Shown: positions 17,801 to 26,019 of the stretch, in pieces | Numbering within the stretch: position 1 is the first letter of the stretch | How the letters are laid out: each line of letters starts with the position of its first letter | Origin: Nitrospina sp. | GTDB lineage: Bacteria; Nitrospinota; Nitrospinia; Nitrospinales; JACRGP01 | Length of the DNA: 43,181 bases | Direction: 5' to 3' | Assembly (NCBI GenBank): GCA_024648695.1 | Contig: JACAVV010000039.1 | Span: 1 to 43,181 of the forward strand | The notes under the pieces: generated by a model | What the model was told of the DNA's origin: nothing | Seen by the model: the letters and a program-made list of their open reading frames with translations, nothing else | Database searches by the model: none | Made by a program: the position numbers and the translations under genes

Positions 17801-18101
17801 AGAGCGAGACGCTTTAAAGTCCGCTTGCGAATCGCGGTTACGTCCCATCATGATGACGGTCATCTCCAGTATTTGCGGAATGGTGCCCCTGGCCTTTGGA
17901 GAAGGTGCCGGGACGGAATTGTACCGGGGTATGGGGACGGCACTTATTGGAGGTATGAGCGTGTCTGCTTTCTTCACCCTGTTCCTGGTCCCCGCCCTGA
18001 TGTCTCTATTGATGGATTTTGGAATCCACACACGTCAGGAAGATCTCGTCAAGGAATCGCTGGACAATGGGTCACACCCATTGGAAAACACACCTGCCTG
18101 A
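14850..18101 (+). CDS. RND (AcrB/HAE-type) efflux transporter permease
   Basis: A 1083-residue inner-membrane pump driven by the proton gradient. I start it at the ATG at 14850 (MKLIDHSIRNYHTVIVMMV), which gives the usual RND N-terminal helix; an in-frame ATG at 14691 would add 53 non-family residues overlapping the adaptor. TM1 is followed by a large periplasmic loop (SNPIMWIIF), TM2-6 near 335-535, a second loop, and TM8-12 near 870-1065. The TM4 motif reads SVGMVVDNSIVVLENI, with Asp-Asn where AcrB has Asp-Asp. Length and topology are normal for the family. It forms an operon with the preceding adaptor. The substrate (drug, lipid or metal) cannot be inferred. Confidence 0.92.
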   Translation: MKLIDHSIRNYHTVIVMMVLTVVVGIICFQSLPRQLKPTVESPIIEVATTYRGLSPNEVERNITRRLEDQLESVEGLKKMVSSSVHGQSTITLEFDWGVDKNLAMLDVNNKLQQVKDLPVLADKPTIKSVSSDNSNPIMWIIFQKPDPQMPTLDQNYMFKVGEDILRPVLLRVEGVSDVWHFGGEEREMRVEFDPYALARLHLTYDDVISKLSQENQNTRAGFHDEPKREYTVRTMGEFKNPEEILNTVIKRDGKKTITVREFAHVEDSYKRRTSIVRINGQISNAFGIIRKAGANVVETCNATAKTIERLNKELINRGIPIKLQIVYQDVEYIDEAMELVQSNLGLGAILAVLVLLVFLGSARSVLIVGISIPISLVSVFIILKLLGRSINIISLAGMAFSVGMVVDNSIVVLENIFRHMGMKKGKLKAAYDGATEVWGAVLASTLTTLAVFLPIVFIQEEAGQLFRDIAITISASIALSLLVSITVIPTLIPLLFNLQPGDPLPTGFFHRILKPLIRIGQWVSNVYAGIMNRLLDRGFFQVLAKLGIVLGVTGVLIWSVSILPDPDYLPSGNSKMVFMFIEPVAGIPVEKNMKFIKPFERELVQMDDVENNFLVFSSRFNGGGAMVYTDLARGQRGEVKMALKSGEIGGRIFKIPGYRFAFASQRPIFSSASKSFDVEITGPDILKLKDLVIQMVGQISGLEGIDSVRPEMKLNNPELRFLPTREKDARLNLGMPEIGDIIESLNAGKYLGEFNDRGEPIDFVFVQDSKNKLGLNDYQSLPVWTDEGIMTHLGHLVDVKIDTGPARIDHIEKERSMKLIVGVKKDKPMQPAINMVEKNVLTPIRRTLGEEYGLRIGGSADELASTQQSLLGSFYYAVGFIYLLMVALFKSFLRPLIVMLTVILAISGAFIGIAANNLLQRFFINGILGEFNHPDPESLSSQWNWITFDILTQLGIIILAGIVVNNAILIVHQTLNNIRSGMEERDALKSACESRLRPIMMTVISSICGMVPLAFGEGAGTELYRGMGTALIGGMSVSAFFTLFLVPALMSLLMDFGIHTRQEDLVKESLDNGSHPLENTPA

Positions 18102-18463
18102 AAAACCCGAGCTATGGTTAATAAATCACCCTTTCCCGAGGAAGAAAATTTTTAGAGCATTCAAATAAAAATCTTCCCCTGTAAAGAGCTCAGAGTATAT
18201 TCCTGAACGTAGTGAAGGATTTCTGGTGAAATTTATTTACAAGGACAATAGTTCTATTACCAGGAAAAATTATTACATGAACGTAACCCGGTTTAAATTC
18301 AAGGTAGATGCTCAACCAGAGAATCTTCACCGTGACTCACCTTTTAAGGTATATAAGGAAATGTAGAACTTGTTCTGCTTCAGAATGACGTTCGATCGTT
18401 TCTCCTTGTTTAAATTAAATTTCGCTAAAAACCCGTCTCTAAAAACAGTTTCTAAGGAACCTG
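18102..18463. other. 362-bp intergenic region between convergent genes
   Basis: No gene is supported here. The stretch near 18195-18225 (CTGAACGTAGTGAAGGATTT) resembles a degraded copy of a dispersed intergenic repeat of the kind common in bacteria, and a second fragment (CTTCAGAATGAC) lies near 18379. No intrinsic terminator with a T-run is obvious for either flanking gene. Confidence 0.3.
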
Positions 18464-20452
18464 TCAATTTCTTCCTGATACAGTTCTTTTCAGGTTCGGG
18501 TGGAGTAAATCCTCATCCACATCCAGAAGAAACAGGCGCAAGCCATCGTAAAGCACCTCTGTTCCCGCTTTGCACTTTAGCCATATGGTGAATTGATAAC
18601 TTCCCACAGGAAATTTGCCCATAGTGGATTTCAGATTCCAGGTGAAAGGCGACCATGAAAACGAGGACTCGCTAAATGTCAGGTTCATGCCTTCATTGAT
18701 CTTTCCCATAGGAACCTGAAAATCCTGTTTTCCCGACGGACGGTGTATTGGAAAGGACAAAATCGGATGAAAGGAAACCGGGTCGTCATTGAAAGAATGC
18801 GTCGCCCAAAGCATCAGTGCAAGACTCGGCCGCAGAACGCTTACCGCATAAGAAAGTTGAGTAGCGACTACAAGGTCGGTTCCGGAATCCGCTTTGAGGC
18901 GAAGCGCCGTTGCGCCGGCAAGCTTAAGGTTGGACTCGGTTGCCACCGTTCCCATTCCCGAGATAATCTTCCATTCGGTTTTCGAATCAAAATCAATTGG
19001 CAATACGGCAAACGATTCACCATCAATCAAACTGAATAGCATCTTGCCACCCGCAAGGGAAACGCCTTGCAAATGATTGGGATTCAGAAGGTTTTGAAAA
19101 ATCCGGTTCGGCTTGTCCCTGAAAGAAGGTTTGTAAATCATCGCCTGCGCGGAGTTCTCCGCGACCAGCGCCAGAGATTTCACCTGATTGTTCCTGATGG
19201 CCTGCAAGGTCCTTTCTTTGACCACAGAGCGAGCATATAAATAATGCTTGGGTTCGGTGATAACCAGAAACTCGTCTGATGGTGATTTATCAACAAGGGC
19301 AGAGTGGTAACGGCTTCCATCCGGAACCGCATGGGCTTTGTAAACATCCACAACAACCTCTTTCCAAAAGGCCGCAAGGAAGCAGGTGATCAAACCCACT
19401 GCAAAAACTTTTTGATAGTGGGGAAACCGGGACCGGCACTCGTTCCAGACAAACCTTATTCCTTCGGCAGTGAACAGCATCCAAACTGGAAAATTAAACA
19501 GGTAATTGCGCGGAAACCCGGCAATCCCGGTGATTGCGTTGATGACGAGCGGCACTAGAAAAATCGTCCAGGGCAACAAGGCGATTGGACCCAGTGAGCG
19601 GAAAGAGGTCCACAGTCCGACAAGAAAAAATGGCAGTAGACCCATAAGCCAGCCGGGAAAGTTTTGCGAGACAATTCCGAACGACAATTCCGTCAACCAG
19701 CGCGGCAGGGAACCCTTGTTTTGCTGAACCAGGGTATGCGACTCTGCCACGGCCATCACCTGTTTCCATAGAGGCAGGAACAAAAGCGTCAAAAGAATCG
19801 CTGTCAGAAGATAAGCCCCTATAAAAACGGCGATACTGTTTTTGCCTCCAGTGGCCTGGTGACCCCGTTTCCACAAGGTCCAAAAAATCCAGAAGCCCAA
19901 TGCGATTAAAAAGTAAATGCTGGTAGGAAGTGTGTAAACTGCAAGCACTCCGCAGAGGGAAAAGGTCAATCCCCCTTTCCAGGTCGGCGACTCCATAATT
20001 TTCAACGCACAATACAAAGTGGCGCTACTGAAAAACATCATCAAACTATAGCCCCGGGCCGTTTGTGCATAATGGATAAAAACCGGATGCGCCGCTGAAA
20101 GGAACAAAGCCAGACAAGCGGTACTGGAGGAGGAAAAAACTTTCCTTGCCGTAAGATAAATCATCCACAAACTTGCCAGACCAAAAAAATAAGTCGGGAA
20201 TCTAACAGCCAGCGCGTTTTCTTCGCCAAAACACAGGGTCATCAAATGAACCCACAGGCTGTGGAAGATGTGGTTGTTGGCGTCGAAATAAGTGGTGGCT
20301 ATGGTTTTGAACGAAGAATAACCATAGTACAAAAGCATGGCATTTTCGTCCCATCCCCCCAGGGTGCGATTGATCCCCCAGGCACTCAAGCAGGCACCGA
20401 GGAACCAGAGAGCGAAAGGAACCCTTGAGTATTTCTGGCTGGATTCAGACAT
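18464..20452 (-). CDS. polytopic GT-C glycosyltransferase (PMT/GT39-like)
   Basis: A 662-residue membrane protein with about ten hydrophobic segments in its first 390 residues and a soluble C-terminal part of ~270 residues. The first extracytoplasmic loop has GGWDENAMLLYYG, matching the acidic Asp-Glu motif of PMT-type GT-C glycosyltransferases, which transfer sugar from a polyprenyl-phosphate donor outside the cytoplasmic membrane. The following pattern (ANNHIFHSLWVHL; ARGYSLMMFF) is typical of bacterial PMT_2 proteins. The acceptor is unknown (protein, lipid or glycan). The C-terminal domain resembles nothing I can name. The gene is divergent from uvrC and convergent with the RND operon. 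Confidence 0.75.
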   Translation of the reverse strand: MSESSQKYSRVPFALWFLGACLSAWGINRTLGGWDENAMLLYYGYSSFKTIATTYFDANNHIFHSLWVHLMTLCFGEENALAVRFPTYFFGLASLWMIYLTARKVFSSSSTACLALFLSAAHPVFIHYAQTARGYSLMMFFSSATLYCALKIMESPTWKGGLTFSLCGVLAVYTLPTSIYFLIALGFWIFWTLWKRGHQATGGKNSIAVFIGAYLLTAILLTLLFLPLWKQVMAVAESHTLVQQNKGSLPRWLTELSFGIVSQNFPGWLMGLLPFFLVGLWTSFRSLGPIALLPWTIFLVPLVINAITGIAGFPRNYLFNFPVWMLFTAEGIRFVWNECRSRFPHYQKVFAVGLITCFLAAFWKEVVVDVYKAHAVPDGSRYHSALVDKSPSDEFLVITEPKHYLYARSVVKERTLQAIRNNQVKSLALVAENSAQAMIYKPSFRDKPNRIFQNLLNPNHLQGVSLAGGKMLFSLIDGESFAVLPIDFDSKTEWKIISGMGTVATESNLKLAGATALRLKADSGTDLVVATQLSYAVSVLRPSLALMLWATHSFNDDPVSFHPILSFPIHRPSGKQDFQVPMGKINEGMNLTFSESSFSWSPFTWNLKSTMGKFPVGSYQFTIWLKCKAGTEVLYDGLRLFLLDVDEDLLHPNLKRTVSGRN

Positions 20453-20632
20453 TTAATTTATCTGCAAGAATTGGGTAGAAAGCCATTTGATATATCTCAT
20501 GAGACCTATAAAAAATTGTGAAATTCGCGGGTTAAGTAAAACGGTTTGAAGGGGGTCTATGAATTCGATTACAATAATGAAGAATAAAAAAAACTTACCA
20601 GAAGGCCAGCGGCCCTAAATGCCCACCATACA

Positions 20633-22453
20633 ATGGAAACAGATATCTCGGAAATTCTAGAAAACATTCCCAGACTCCCTGGAATATATATCATGAAGGA
20701 CGAGCAAGGCGAAATCCTTTATATCGGCAAGGCCAAGGTGTTGAGCAATCGGGTACGCTCCTATTTTCAGAACTCGCGCCACCTGGCACCACGCACCCGC
20801 ATGTTTGTTCCCAAGGTGGCCGACATCAAATTCCTTACGACCAAATCGGAAACCGAAGCGCTGATCCTCGAGAGCAATTTCATTAAAAAACATCAGCCCC
20901 GATACAACGTCCTGTTGAAGGATGACAAACACTATCCCTATTTGAAATTGACGACGCAGGAGATGTATCCCCGCCTGGAAGTGGTGCGGCGTGTCAAAAA
21001 AGACGGCGCAACCTACTTCGGACCCTACACTATGGTGCGGGAAGTTAGGGAAACCATTCGCCTGATTTATAAAATATTTCCTCTCCGTCAAAGCCGCGAC
21101 ACGTTGAATGGAGAGGTGGCAAGGCGTCCCTGCTTGAACCACCAGATGGGCCGATGCCTTGCCCCTTGCGCGGCGCGCGTAAGCCCCGAGGATTATGCCG
21201 GAGTGGTGCAGGATGTCACCTTATTTTTAAAAGGCAAAAATACCGAACTGATTGACCGACTGAAAATGAAAATGGGCTCTGCGTCCGAGGATTTACGTTT
21301 CGAAGAAGCCGCGGTGTATCGCGACAAAATTGCGGCAGTCAAAACCGTGCTGTCGAAACAGAAAATCATATCGACGACTCTGGAGGACCAGGACGTGATC
21401 GGTTTATCCCGTGCTGAAAATGGAGCGATGGTGCAAGTGCTGATCATTCGCGCTGGCAAGATGGTGGGGGAGAAAAACTTTCATTTGAAAGAACCCGAAG
21501 AGGTCGACGACTCCGAAACCCTGTCCTCTTTTTTAAAGCAGTATTATTTGGACGAACCTCTATTGCCGAAAAGCATTTTGATCCCAAACGAAATTGACGA
21601 CGTCGGGGCCATCAGCGACTGGTTATCAAACAAAAAAGGTAAACGCGTCCATCTGGAAGTTCCGGTAAAAGGCAAGAACCGCGATCTGGTGCGCATGGCG
21701 GAAGAGAACGCCAGCTTCGCCCTGCGCAACGAACTGGACAAAAGTGATGTAAGCACACGGTGTCTGGAAGAATTGCAGGAGACTCTGGGTTTGACCCGGT
21801 TTCCGGAATCGATAGAAGGGTTCGATTTATCCAATATCTCCGGTACCCATTCGGTGGGCTCAATGGTGAAATTTTTTCAGGCGCGACCCGAGAAAACCGA
21901 GTACCGGCGCTACCAAATCAAGGATATCAAAGGTATCGACGATTATGGTATGTTAAGGGAGGTATTGCGACGGCGGTATTCCCGCTTATTGCAGGAAAAA
22001 GCGCCATTACCAGACTTGGTATTGGTCGATGGTGGGCGCGGGCACCTCAATTCAGCCTGGGACGTGTTTCAAGAACTGGAACTGGAAGGAAAAATTGATT
22101 TAATTTGCGTTGCCAAAGGAAAGAATCGCAACAACCTGAAAACGGACGAAGTGTTACTGGTAGCGCAAAAGGATCCCATCCTGTTTCGCGAAAACTCGCC
22201 GTCCCGGTTCCTGTTGCAAAGGATTCGTGACGAGGCCCACCGGTTTGCAATCACTTACCATCGCAAGATGCGGTCTAAAAAGACTCTGGCCTCCCCTTTG
22301 GAAGCCATTCCGGGAATCGGTAAAAAAAAGCGGTTGTTGTTGTTGAAACAGTTCGGCAGTCTGGAAAACATCAAAAAAGCAACCGTCGAGGAATTGACCA
22401 AGGTATCCGGAATCACCGATTCCCTGGCCCGGAAAATTTTTACTATCCTTTGA
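20633..22453 (+). CDS. uvrC: excinuclease ABC subunit C
   Basis: UvrC makes both incisions beside a DNA lesion in nucleotide excision repair, together with UvrA and UvrB. The 606-residue protein has the complete domain order. The GIY-YIG nuclease (LPGIYIMKDEQGEILYIGKAK, residues 15-95) makes the 3' cut. The UVR motif (RFEEAAVYRDKIAAV, near 225) contacts UvrB. The RNase H-like nuclease starts at EGFDLSNISGTHSVGSMV (near 390) with LVLVDGGRGH (near 465) and makes the 5' cut. A tandem helix-hairpin-helix ends the protein (IPGIGKKKRLLLL and VSGITDSLARKI). Length is standard. The ATG at 20633 opens directly into the conserved N-terminus. No other uvr gene is nearby. Confidence 0.97.
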   Translation: METDISEILENIPRLPGIYIMKDEQGEILYIGKAKVLSNRVRSYFQNSRHLAPRTRMFVPKVADIKFLTTKSETEALILESNFIKKHQPRYNVLLKDDKHYPYLKLTTQEMYPRLEVVRRVKKDGATYFGPYTMVREVRETIRLIYKIFPLRQSRDTLNGEVARRPCLNHQMGRCLAPCAARVSPEDYAGVVQDVTLFLKGKNTELIDRLKMKMGSASEDLRFEEAAVYRDKIAAVKTVLSKQKIISTTLEDQDVIGLSRAENGAMVQVLIIRAGKMVGEKNFHLKEPEEVDDSETLSSFLKQYYLDEPLLPKSILIPNEIDDVGAISDWLSNKKGKRVHLEVPVKGKNRDLVRMAEENASFALRNELDKSDVSTRCLEELQETLGLTRFPESIEGFDLSNISGTHSVGSMVKFFQARPEKTEYRRYQIKDIKGIDDYGMLREVLRRRYSRLLQEKAPLPDLVLVDGGRGHLNSAWDVFQELELEGKIDLICVAKGKNRNNLKTDEVLLVAQKDPILFRENSPSRFLLQRIRDEAHRFAITYHRKMRSKKTLASPLEAIPGIGKKKRLLLLKQFGSLENIKKATVEELTKVSGITDSLARKIFTIL

Positions 22454-22501
22454 TACTATCCCAAGGCAATCAACTCAAGTTAAAGGATCAGGGAACCCAA
22501 A

Positions 22502-22717
22502 CCCTTTCCCCTGGCGGGAGAGAACTAAGGTGAGGGGATAAAATGAAGCCGAAGGTTCACATTATGGAGTTCTTTTAAACTTTTTGATTAAAACTTTGAG
22601 TATTTTTTATTTTACCATTGATAAGTGTTTTTTTGTTTTAATTCCTAAACATAACTTCATTAATAAGGAAGATTTGTTAGTCCCCCTCACCCCTCCCTCT
22701 CCCGCCAGGGGAGAGGG
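22502..22717. mobile_element. MITE-like element with ~36-bp terminal inverted repeats
   Basis: Bases 22502-22537 (starting CCCTTTCCCCTGGCGGGAGA) and 22682-22717 (ending CCGCCAGGGGAGAGGG) are near-perfect reverse complements, with a few mismatches mainly in the middle. They flank an AT-rich core of ~144 bp without coding capacity. The arms look like the CCCTCACC...CTCTCCC-type intergenic repeats found in many genomes. Either a small non-autonomous element or a pair of inverted REP-like sequences is plausible. It fills most of the gap between uvrC and the next gene. Confidence 0.6.
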
Positions 22718-22749
22718 AGAACGCTTACCAAATCAGGAGTGATATCAGT

Positions 22750-23463
22750 ATGAAAGTGTTTCGGCTCTTTAATTTTATTTTACTTACAATTCTGTGTGGA
22801 ATAGGGGTCCTGTACTCCTTGCCCAGCTACGGTGACAATGTTCCGCAAGCCTTTCTGAAAGAGGCAAAAACGCTGTACAAGCTGGAGGAGGACTATTATC
22901 ATAGACGCCTCAAAAGTGATTGGAATGCAATTTATGCATACCAACACCCTAAACTCAGAGAGAACATAACCCTGGATGAGTTCAAATTTTATGACGGCCG
23001 GATAGGACGCAATTTTCTGCTCATGAATCCTTTGCACGTTTCAGGCGCGGGCCAGCAATTTCGCGAGTATATTAAGAAACACAAACACAAAGTGGACATG
23101 CTGGGTTTTCCCATCCCCCATAAATACCGCTTGTTTAAAAACCCCACTACCAGACCGAAGACGTTCCAAATCACAAATATTGATATCTCCAAAAACGGCA
23201 AGTACGCCAAAGTCGGGTTCGTTGTTACCGGCAAAGGTTTATTTCCCCCTGAAATCTGGCGCGGCGTCAAGGAAATCCCGGTGAAGGAGGAGATCACCGA
23301 TTTTTGGGAAAAGGTCGATGGACAATGGAAATTGACTCTACTGCAAAAGAACCTTAACATCAGCGGCTCGGACAAGAAATTTTTCATGATCCCTGAAAAC
23401 AGCAAGCATTGGGATCATATGGAATTCGTTTCCATCGACCCGAAACTCGCAAAAGGCAAATGA
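22750..23463 (+). CDS. secreted protein of unknown function, possibly NTF2-like
   Basis: A 237-residue protein with an AGGAG ribosome site about 10 bases before the ATG and a clear signal peptide (MKVFRLFNFILLTILCGIGVLYSL, cleaved near SYG). The mature part starts with a helical segment (AKTLYKLEEDYYHRRL) and later has beta-rich text ending EITDFWEKVDGQWKLTLL, a pattern seen in NTF2-like folds. I do not recognise a named family. It is followed after 30 bases by the aminotransferase gene, so the two are likely co-transcribed. It is probably periplasmic. Confidence 0.6.
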   Translation: MKVFRLFNFILLTILCGIGVLYSLPSYGDNVPQAFLKEAKTLYKLEEDYYHRRLKSDWNAIYAYQHPKLRENITLDEFKFYDGRIGRNFLLMNPLHVSGAGQQFREYIKKHKHKVDMLGFPIPHKYRLFKNPTTRPKTFQITNIDISKNGKYAKVGFVVTGKGLFPPEIWRGVKEIPVKEEITDFWEKVDGQWKLTLLQKNLNISGSDKKFFMIPENSKHWDHMEFVSIDPKLAKGK

Positions 23464-23493
23464 GCCGGAGAGTCCGGTCTTACAGGAGCTGAT

Positions 23494-24669
23494 ATGGATT
23501 TTAAAATCCCTTTCCACCGGTCCTGGTTTGGACCCGAAGAAATTAAAGAAGTGGTCGATACCCTGGAATCGGGCTGGCTGACTACGGGACCCAAAACTCA
23601 TCGATTCGAAGAAGATTTCAAAGAGTACATCGGGTGCAAACATGCTATCGGTTTGAACTCCTGCACGGCAGGACTGCATTTGTCCTTGATGGCGCTCGGG
23701 TTTTCACGCGGAGAAGAAGTAATCACCACTCCCCTCACCTTCCCCGCCTCAGCGAATGTCATCGTGCACTCCAACCTGACCCCCGTGTTCGCGGATATCG
23801 AACCGGGAACCCTCAACATTGATCCGGAGCAGGTGAGAGCAAAGCTCACTTCCAGAACGCGTGCAATTTTACCGGTGCATTTCGCGGGTCACGCATGCGA
23901 TATGGATGCCCTGCTTGGCCTTGCGGCGGAGCAGGATTTAAGAATCGTCGAAGACGCCGCGCATGCTTTGGAAACATTTTATAAAGGAAAAAAAATCGGC
24001 GGATTGGGCGACACCACGTCTTTCAGTTTTTACGCGACCAAAAACATCACCACAGGTGAAGGCGGTATGCTGACCACCAACAACGATAAACTGGCGGAAA
24101 AAATCAGGGTAATGCGCCTGCATGGACTCAGCAGAGACGCCTGGAAACGCTATGACAAACGCGGTTTTGCCAAGTGGGAACTACATGTTCCCGGGTTCAA
24201 ATACAATATGTCCGACATCAATGCCGCGCTCGGAATCCATCAACTGAAAAAAGCCGGCCAATTTCTTGAATTACGCAAAAAATACGCCGCCCGCTACGAC
24301 GAAGCGTTTCGCGATGTGGAAGAAATCGAAACCTTGAAGATCAAAGATTATACCCAATCGGCGCACCACATCTACGTCATAGCCCTGGACCTCACTCGCC
24401 TGACCTTAAACCGGGACCAGATACTCGACGAAATGCAACAAGCGGGAATCGGTGTCGCAATCCATTTCGAACCTTTGCATTTACAACCTTTTTACCAACA
24501 GCGTTATGGAACCCGTGAAAAAGATTTCCCGGTCGCGACCTCCTACGGCGAGCGCATCCTTTCTCTTCCTCTGTTTCCCAGAATGAGGGAGGAAGAGGTG
24601 GAGGAAGTGATTCAAACTCTCACAGGGCTGATTCGGAAATATCGTAAGAAACTTGTGGGCACGGGGTAA
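23494..24669 (+). CDS. DegT/DnrJ/EryC1/StrS-family PLP aminotransferase
   Basis: A 391-residue sugar-aminotransferase-type enzyme with AGGAG 5 bases before the ATG. Visible features are the N-terminal substrate segment (IPFHRSWFGPEEIKEV), the PLP-phosphate region GLNSCTAGLHLSL near 50, the HFAGHACDMD loop near 128, EDAAHALE near 151, and the internal-aldimine lysine in FYATKNITTGEGG (Lys183). The C-terminal part (HHIYVIAL...RDQILDEMQQAGIG) is normal. Family members transfer an amino group from glutamate to keto-sugars on nucleotide carriers in surface-polysaccharide synthesis. No other sugar-nucleotide genes lie beside it, so the exact substrate is open. Confidence 0.9.
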   Translation: MDFKIPFHRSWFGPEEIKEVVDTLESGWLTTGPKTHRFEEDFKEYIGCKHAIGLNSCTAGLHLSLMALGFSRGEEVITTPLTFPASANVIVHSNLTPVFADIEPGTLNIDPEQVRAKLTSRTRAILPVHFAGHACDMDALLGLAAEQDLRIVEDAAHALETFYKGKKIGGLGDTTSFSFYATKNITTGEGGMLTTNNDKLAEKIRVMRLHGLSRDAWKRYDKRGFAKWELHVPGFKYNMSDINAALGIHQLKKAGQFLELRKKYAARYDEAFRDVEEIETLKIKDYTQSAHHIYVIALDLTRLTLNRDQILDEMQQAGIGVAIHFEPLHLQPFYQQRYGTREKDFPVATSYGERILSLPLFPRMREEEVEEVIQTLTGLIRKYRKKLVGTG

Positions 24670-24744
24670 GGTTCGACTTGATTTTTTCCAAGAATCAGAT
24701 TTCCGTTAATAATTTATACCAACCTAAATTTTATCAGCAAATCC

Positions 24745-25995
24745 ATGTGGATCCTTGAAGAAGCCTTTAAAAAAGCCCTTCGCCTGTTTCGTTGGGACAA
24801 ACCCAAAAAGGAAAAAGCACCACCGGTCAGTGCCGAAGAACTGCAATCCCGTATCGATCAATACGAACGCCAAATTCAGATGAACCCCAATGATCCCACC
24901 GCCCACTACAATCTGGGAGCAACCCTGATCGAAGCAAAACAGTTTACACGAGCCGTGCGCACCTTAAAAACGCTCATACGATTGAATCCCCATCACCTGA
25001 GCGGCAATTACAAGCTAGGCCAGGCCTTGCTGGAAACCGGAAGGGAGGAAGATGCCATCGATTGTTTTCAGGTGGCCATCCAGAAACTTCCCGATAGCAA
25101 GGCGTTGAAAAAAATGTTGGCCAGTGCGCATACCAATCTGGTAGTGGAGTACGGCAGGATGAAACAGTACGACGCCTCCAAAAAACATTTTGAAAAGGCC
25201 ATACAATACATACCCGATTTCGCGCCGGCTCATATGGCTCTGGGAATCAATTTTCGCCACCAGGGCCACTACAAAGACGCCCTGGCAAAATTCCACGAAG
25301 CCTTGAAAATGGACAAGAACCTGTTTGCCGAAGCTCATTACAATTTCGGCGAAGTGTATGCAAAACTGGGAGAATCCAAAAAAGCCATCAAACATTATAA
25401 GGAGGCCATCGCCGTCAGCCCCAAAGCGGCATTAGCCCAGTTGGGTCTGGCCAATACTTACTTCAAACAGGAACGCTACCGAGAAGCGGCAGAGTGTTAT
25501 CGGATGGCCTGGACCCTGAGCAAACGGTTGTCTCAGGAAGCTCCCTTTAAACTGGGCTTGAGCCTGTTTCGCATGAACCGGTTCTCAGAAGCCATTGCTC
25601 CCCTGAAAGAAGCCTTAACGATTGCCCCCGACAGTGAGCAGGTGGAAACGCATCTGGTGCAATCCTACTTGAAAATCGCAGAAGCCCACCGAAAAAGAAA
25701 AAATCTACCCGGCGAAATTGATGCATTAAAAGGCGCGATTGAATTTGCTCCCGAATTGATGACAGCCCACCAGCAAATTGCAACAGCCTATGATAAGGGT
25801 AAGGATGGAATCAATACCATCGTTCATACGCTCATTATAAAACAGCTTTACATTAATCAGCGGGATGAAAAGGGCATGGTTGCCACCATGCGCAAAGTGG
25901 CAGGCTTGTATAAAAAGTATAAATACAAACCCGAGAATTTTGTGAACGTAAAAGTTCCTGTGAAAAAGAGAATGAAACCCGCCCCGAAATCATAG
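24745..25995 (+). CDS. tetratricopeptide-repeat protein
   Basis: A 416-residue protein made mostly of TPR units. At least eight can be seen, for example AHYNLGATLIEAKQFTRAV near 52, NYKLGQALLETGREEDAI near 86, AHMALGINFRHQGHYKDAL near 160, AHYNFGEVYAKLGESKKAI near 195 and FKLGLSLFRMNRFSEAI near 268. The N-terminal ~35 residues are Lys-rich and amphipathic, without a cleavable signal peptide. TPR arrays serve as protein-protein scaffolds. The gene follows the aminotransferase by 75 bases on the same strand. The start context (ATG at 24745) lacks a strong ribosome site. Confidence 0.85.
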   Translation: MWILEEAFKKALRLFRWDKPKKEKAPPVSAEELQSRIDQYERQIQMNPNDPTAHYNLGATLIEAKQFTRAVRTLKTLIRLNPHHLSGNYKLGQALLETGREEDAIDCFQVAIQKLPDSKALKKMLASAHTNLVVEYGRMKQYDASKKHFEKAIQYIPDFAPAHMALGINFRHQGHYKDALAKFHEALKMDKNLFAEAHYNFGEVYAKLGESKKAIKHYKEAIAVSPKAALAQLGLANTYFKQERYREAAECYRMAWTLSKRLSQEAPFKLGLSLFRMNRFSEAIAPLKEALTIAPDSEQVETHLVQSYLKIAEAHRKRKNLPGEIDALKGAIEFAPELMTAHQQIATAYDKGKDGINTIVHTLIIKQLYINQRDEKGMVATMRKVAGLYKKYKYKPENFVNVKVPVKKRMKPAPKS

Positions 25996-26019
25996 CCTGT
26001 TTCGGATCTTAAAAAAATT

